This document shows positions 14,568 to 15,929 of a stretch of 15,929 nt of DNA, one piece after another. The translations under genes were made by a program, and so were the position numbers. Each line of letters starts with the position of its first letter. Within the stretch, counting starts at the first letter, position 1. The notes under the pieces are model-generated. The model made no database searches. It was not told the DNA's origin and saw only the letters and a list, made by a program, of their open reading frames with translations. The stretch is from Candidatus Mancarchaeum sp. (GTDB lineage Archaea; Micrarchaeota; Micrarchaeia; Micrarchaeales; Micrarchaeaceae): the NCBI GenBank assembly GCA_027364995.1, contig DAHXOG010000005.1, positions 1 through 15,929 on the forward strand. The letters run 5' to 3'.

Positions 14568-14819
14568 CTACACCAGTTTCAACTTCATGGCTATATCTCC
14601 TGCGCTGCTGTCTTTTGACAGCTTTATATACGCGCGCTTGCTGTTGTTCGGCATGTTTACGGTCCTTACGCTTTTGACCTTTGCGTTGAAAGCGCTTTGG
14701 AATTCCTGCTTTATCTGGGACTTTGTAGCCCTAGAATCTACAACGTATATTATCGTATTGCCGTTTGTTATGAGGCCTACTGCCTTTTCTGTTGCAAGCG
14801 GATATTTAAGCACTGACAT
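14568..14819 (-). CDS. rpl23: 50S ribosomal protein uL23
   Basis: Large-subunit protein at the tunnel exit and a docking site for SRP and other nascent-chain factors. The 83-residue sequence has the family's KYPLATEKAVGLI start and the IKQEFQSAFNAKVKSVRTVNMP segment. ATG 14819 is chosen because AAGGTG sits 6 nt upstream; GTG 14828 is an in-frame alternative lacking such a signal. With ATG 14819 the gene overlaps the end of uL4 by 14 nt, indicating translational coupling. Confidence 0.95.
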   Translation of the reverse strand: MSVLKYPLATEKAVGLITNGNTIIYVVDSRATKSQIKQEFQSAFNAKVKSVRTVNMPNNSKRAYIKLSKDSSAGDIAMKLKLV

Positions 14820-15612
14820 TTTTAACACCTTGTTTATTTTTGTATGTCCTTATGAGCGACGCGTTTGATATTGCCGAATCCAAATCAGCAATGGCCTTAG
14901 CGCTCCATATTACTCTCCTTATAGGATCGCCTCCAGGCACGAGCAGGTTGACCTTGAGCTCCGAAAGCGTGCACGTGGAAACGCCCTTTACGTTTTGCGA
15001 TGCCTTGAGCTTGCCTTCCTCGTCAGATGTCACCACCAATATCCTGTACTTTGGCTTTGTCCTTGTCCTTCTCACAGTCCTGAGCTTTCTTATCCTTATG
15101 TTTTTTATCTCCGTGTCAAGCTTGTTCGCTTCCAGGAACTTTGTAAACTCCTTTGTCCTTGATATTTTTGATATGCCGTCGAACACCATAGATGCCTTCT
15201 CGCCTTGGTTCACGGCGGCGGATACCGCGCAGCGCAGCGCGTTACAGTATTCCCTGTTGTTCATGTTTTCCACAAGCGTCTTTTCTACCTGATGGGGGTG
15301 CGCGCGCTTGCCTTTGACTGATGAAGGTATTCTTCTTACGCTTCCAAGAGCGCCTCCTCCAAGCTTTTCCCTTGGCCTTATTGCCCTGCCCACGTGCCTT
15401 CCTGCCCTGTAAGAGCCCATTGCTCCGAAGTATGCGGCTGTTGTCTGCATTCCGGCCAATAGATAATGCCCCTGTGGCTGCAGCGTCAATGAATTCTCTG
15501 CCACTATAGCCCTGTCGACAAGCCATTTTTTAGGCTGTGCGGAAAACGCCTTTGGCGCAGGGATTTTTGATACCTGCTTGCCTTCAGTATTGAAAATGTC
15601 TATCTCTTGCAA
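14806..15612 (-). CDS. rpl4: 50S ribosomal protein uL4
   Basis: Large-subunit protein with a globular domain and an extended loop that reaches the exit tunnel constriction. In the 268 residues, the loop region is recognisable as GSYRAGRHVGRAIRPREK, GGGALGSVRRIP and KGKRAHPHQVEK, followed by NREYCNALRCAVSAAVN and the C-terminal LLVPGGDPIRRVIWS. No ATG start exists: TTG 15612 is preceded by GTGAT with 3 nt spacing, and this Shine-Dalgarno incorporates the TGA stop of uL3. The end overlaps uL23. Confidence 0.96.
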   Translation of the reverse strand: MQEIDIFNTEGKQVSKIPAPKAFSAQPKKWLVDRAIVAENSLTLQPQGHYLLAGMQTTAAYFGAMGSYRAGRHVGRAIRPREKLGGGALGSVRRIPSSVKGKRAHPHQVEKTLVENMNNREYCNALRCAVSAAVNQGEKASMVFDGISKISRTKEFTKFLEANKLDTEIKNIRIRKLRTVRRTRTKPKYRILVVTSDEEGKLKASQNVKGVSTCTLSELKVNLLVPGGDPIRRVIWSAKAIADLDSAISNASLIRTYKNKQGVKNVSA

Positions 15613-15616
15613 ATAA

Positions 15617-15929
15617 TCACGCTTTTATGAAGTTTATCTTTGGCTCCTTTATGCCCTTGCTATTCATGTTTTCTATTGACTTCTTTATCCTTACTATGCG
15701 TTTGGCAGGCCCGGGCACTGATCCGTCCACGATAAGGTAATCGCTCTTGACCAATCCGTAATTCTTGAACCCTGCCTTTGGGTTTATGTCCTTTGCCTCC
15801 TCCTTTGTGCAAAGTTTTATTATGCGCTTGTTGTGTTCCGTCCTGTAATTGAAGCCTGTCTGTCCTGCCATCGGCACCGTATACATTACCTTTCCTGGAG
15901 TGAATGCTCCCAATGTTCCTACGTGCCTT
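15617..15929 (-). CDS. rpl3: 50S ribosomal protein uL3, C-terminal part (runs off the window)
   Basis: The frame is open to the right edge, so the N-terminal part of the protein is outside the window. The visible ~103 residues begin RHVGTLGAFTPGKVMYTVPMAGQTGFNYRTEHNKRI. This matches the uL3 segment in which VPxAGQxGFxxRTExNKRI is strongly conserved, followed by the archaeal FKNYGLVKSDYLIVDGSVPGPAKRIVRI core. An internal TTG at 15913 is not the real start because homology continues upstream of it. It starts the uL3-uL4-uL23-uL2 order; the stop TGA is shared with the uL4 Shine-Dalgarno. Confidence 0.95.
   Translation of the reverse strand, partial: RHVGTLGAFTPGKVMYTVPMAGQTGFNYRTEHNKRIIKLCTKEEAKDINPKAGFKNYGLVKSDYLIVDGSVPGPAKRIVRIKKSIENMNSKGIKEPKINFIKA

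Noticed and set aside
14419..14868. Plus-strand 149-codon frame spanning uL2, uL23 and uL4
   Set aside because: It is antisense to three secure ribosomal protein genes. Its hydrophobic composition is a by-product of the Lys-rich sense strand.
1..15929. CRISPR arrays, insertion sequences, long direct repeats
   Set aside because: No regularly spaced repeats, transposase motifs or terminal inverted repeats were seen on reading both strands.

Overview
The window is from an archaeal chromosome. Evidence: ribosomal proteins of archaeal type in S10-cluster order (uL3-uL4-uL23-uL2-[small ORF]-uS19-uL22-uS3), an AglB/STT3 oligosaccharyltransferase with the WWDYG motif, TATA-box promoters, GGTG/GTGAT Shine-Dalgarno elements, T-tract terminators, and a tRNA without encoded CCA. 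Several traits fit a small-genome DPANN lineage (a Micrarchaeota-like archaeon is my guess, not proven): heavy use of the AUA codon with a tRNA-Ile(UAU), ECF-type vitamin/base import, and a tiny GYLY-repeat protein in the ribosomal cluster. All genes look intact. I see no insertion sequence, CRISPR array or rRNA.

Layout. 1-702 (+): the tail of an unknown gene, then thymidine kinase. 708-4772 (-): a three-gene ECF transporter operon, ecfS-ecfT-ecfAA. Its ATPase subunit is two ABC domains in one chain, fused to a purine-type phosphoribosyltransferase and an unassigned C-terminal region. 4776-5067: intergenic, with promoters, a foldable ecfS leader and weak small-ORF candidates. 5068-5731 (-): a DsrE-like protein and a helical unknown protein. 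5861-6568 (+): a beta-carbonic-anhydrase-like protein with an extra C-terminal half. 6685-8120 (+): thyA-folA operon. 8198-8272 (-): tRNA-Ile(UAU). 8384-15929 (-): ribosomal protein cluster ending in aglB.

How the genes fit together. The left half is a nucleotide-supply region: thymidine salvage (TK), de novo dTMP synthesis (ThyA with DHFR to recycle folate), and a probable nucleobase importer whose ATPase carries the enzyme that would trap the base as a nucleotide. The right half is translation and protein modification. Ribosomal genes run with overlaps or very short gaps, and the membrane glycosyltransferase gene aglB follows uS3 by 30 nt, where uL29 and the rest of the S10/spc cluster are usual.

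The most unusual features are the ABC-ABC-phosphoribosyltransferase fusion, the rare archaeal tRNA-Ile(UAU), the GYLY-repeat protein between uL2 and uS19, and the AglB with a roughly 215-residue membrane/coiled-coil N-terminal extension.
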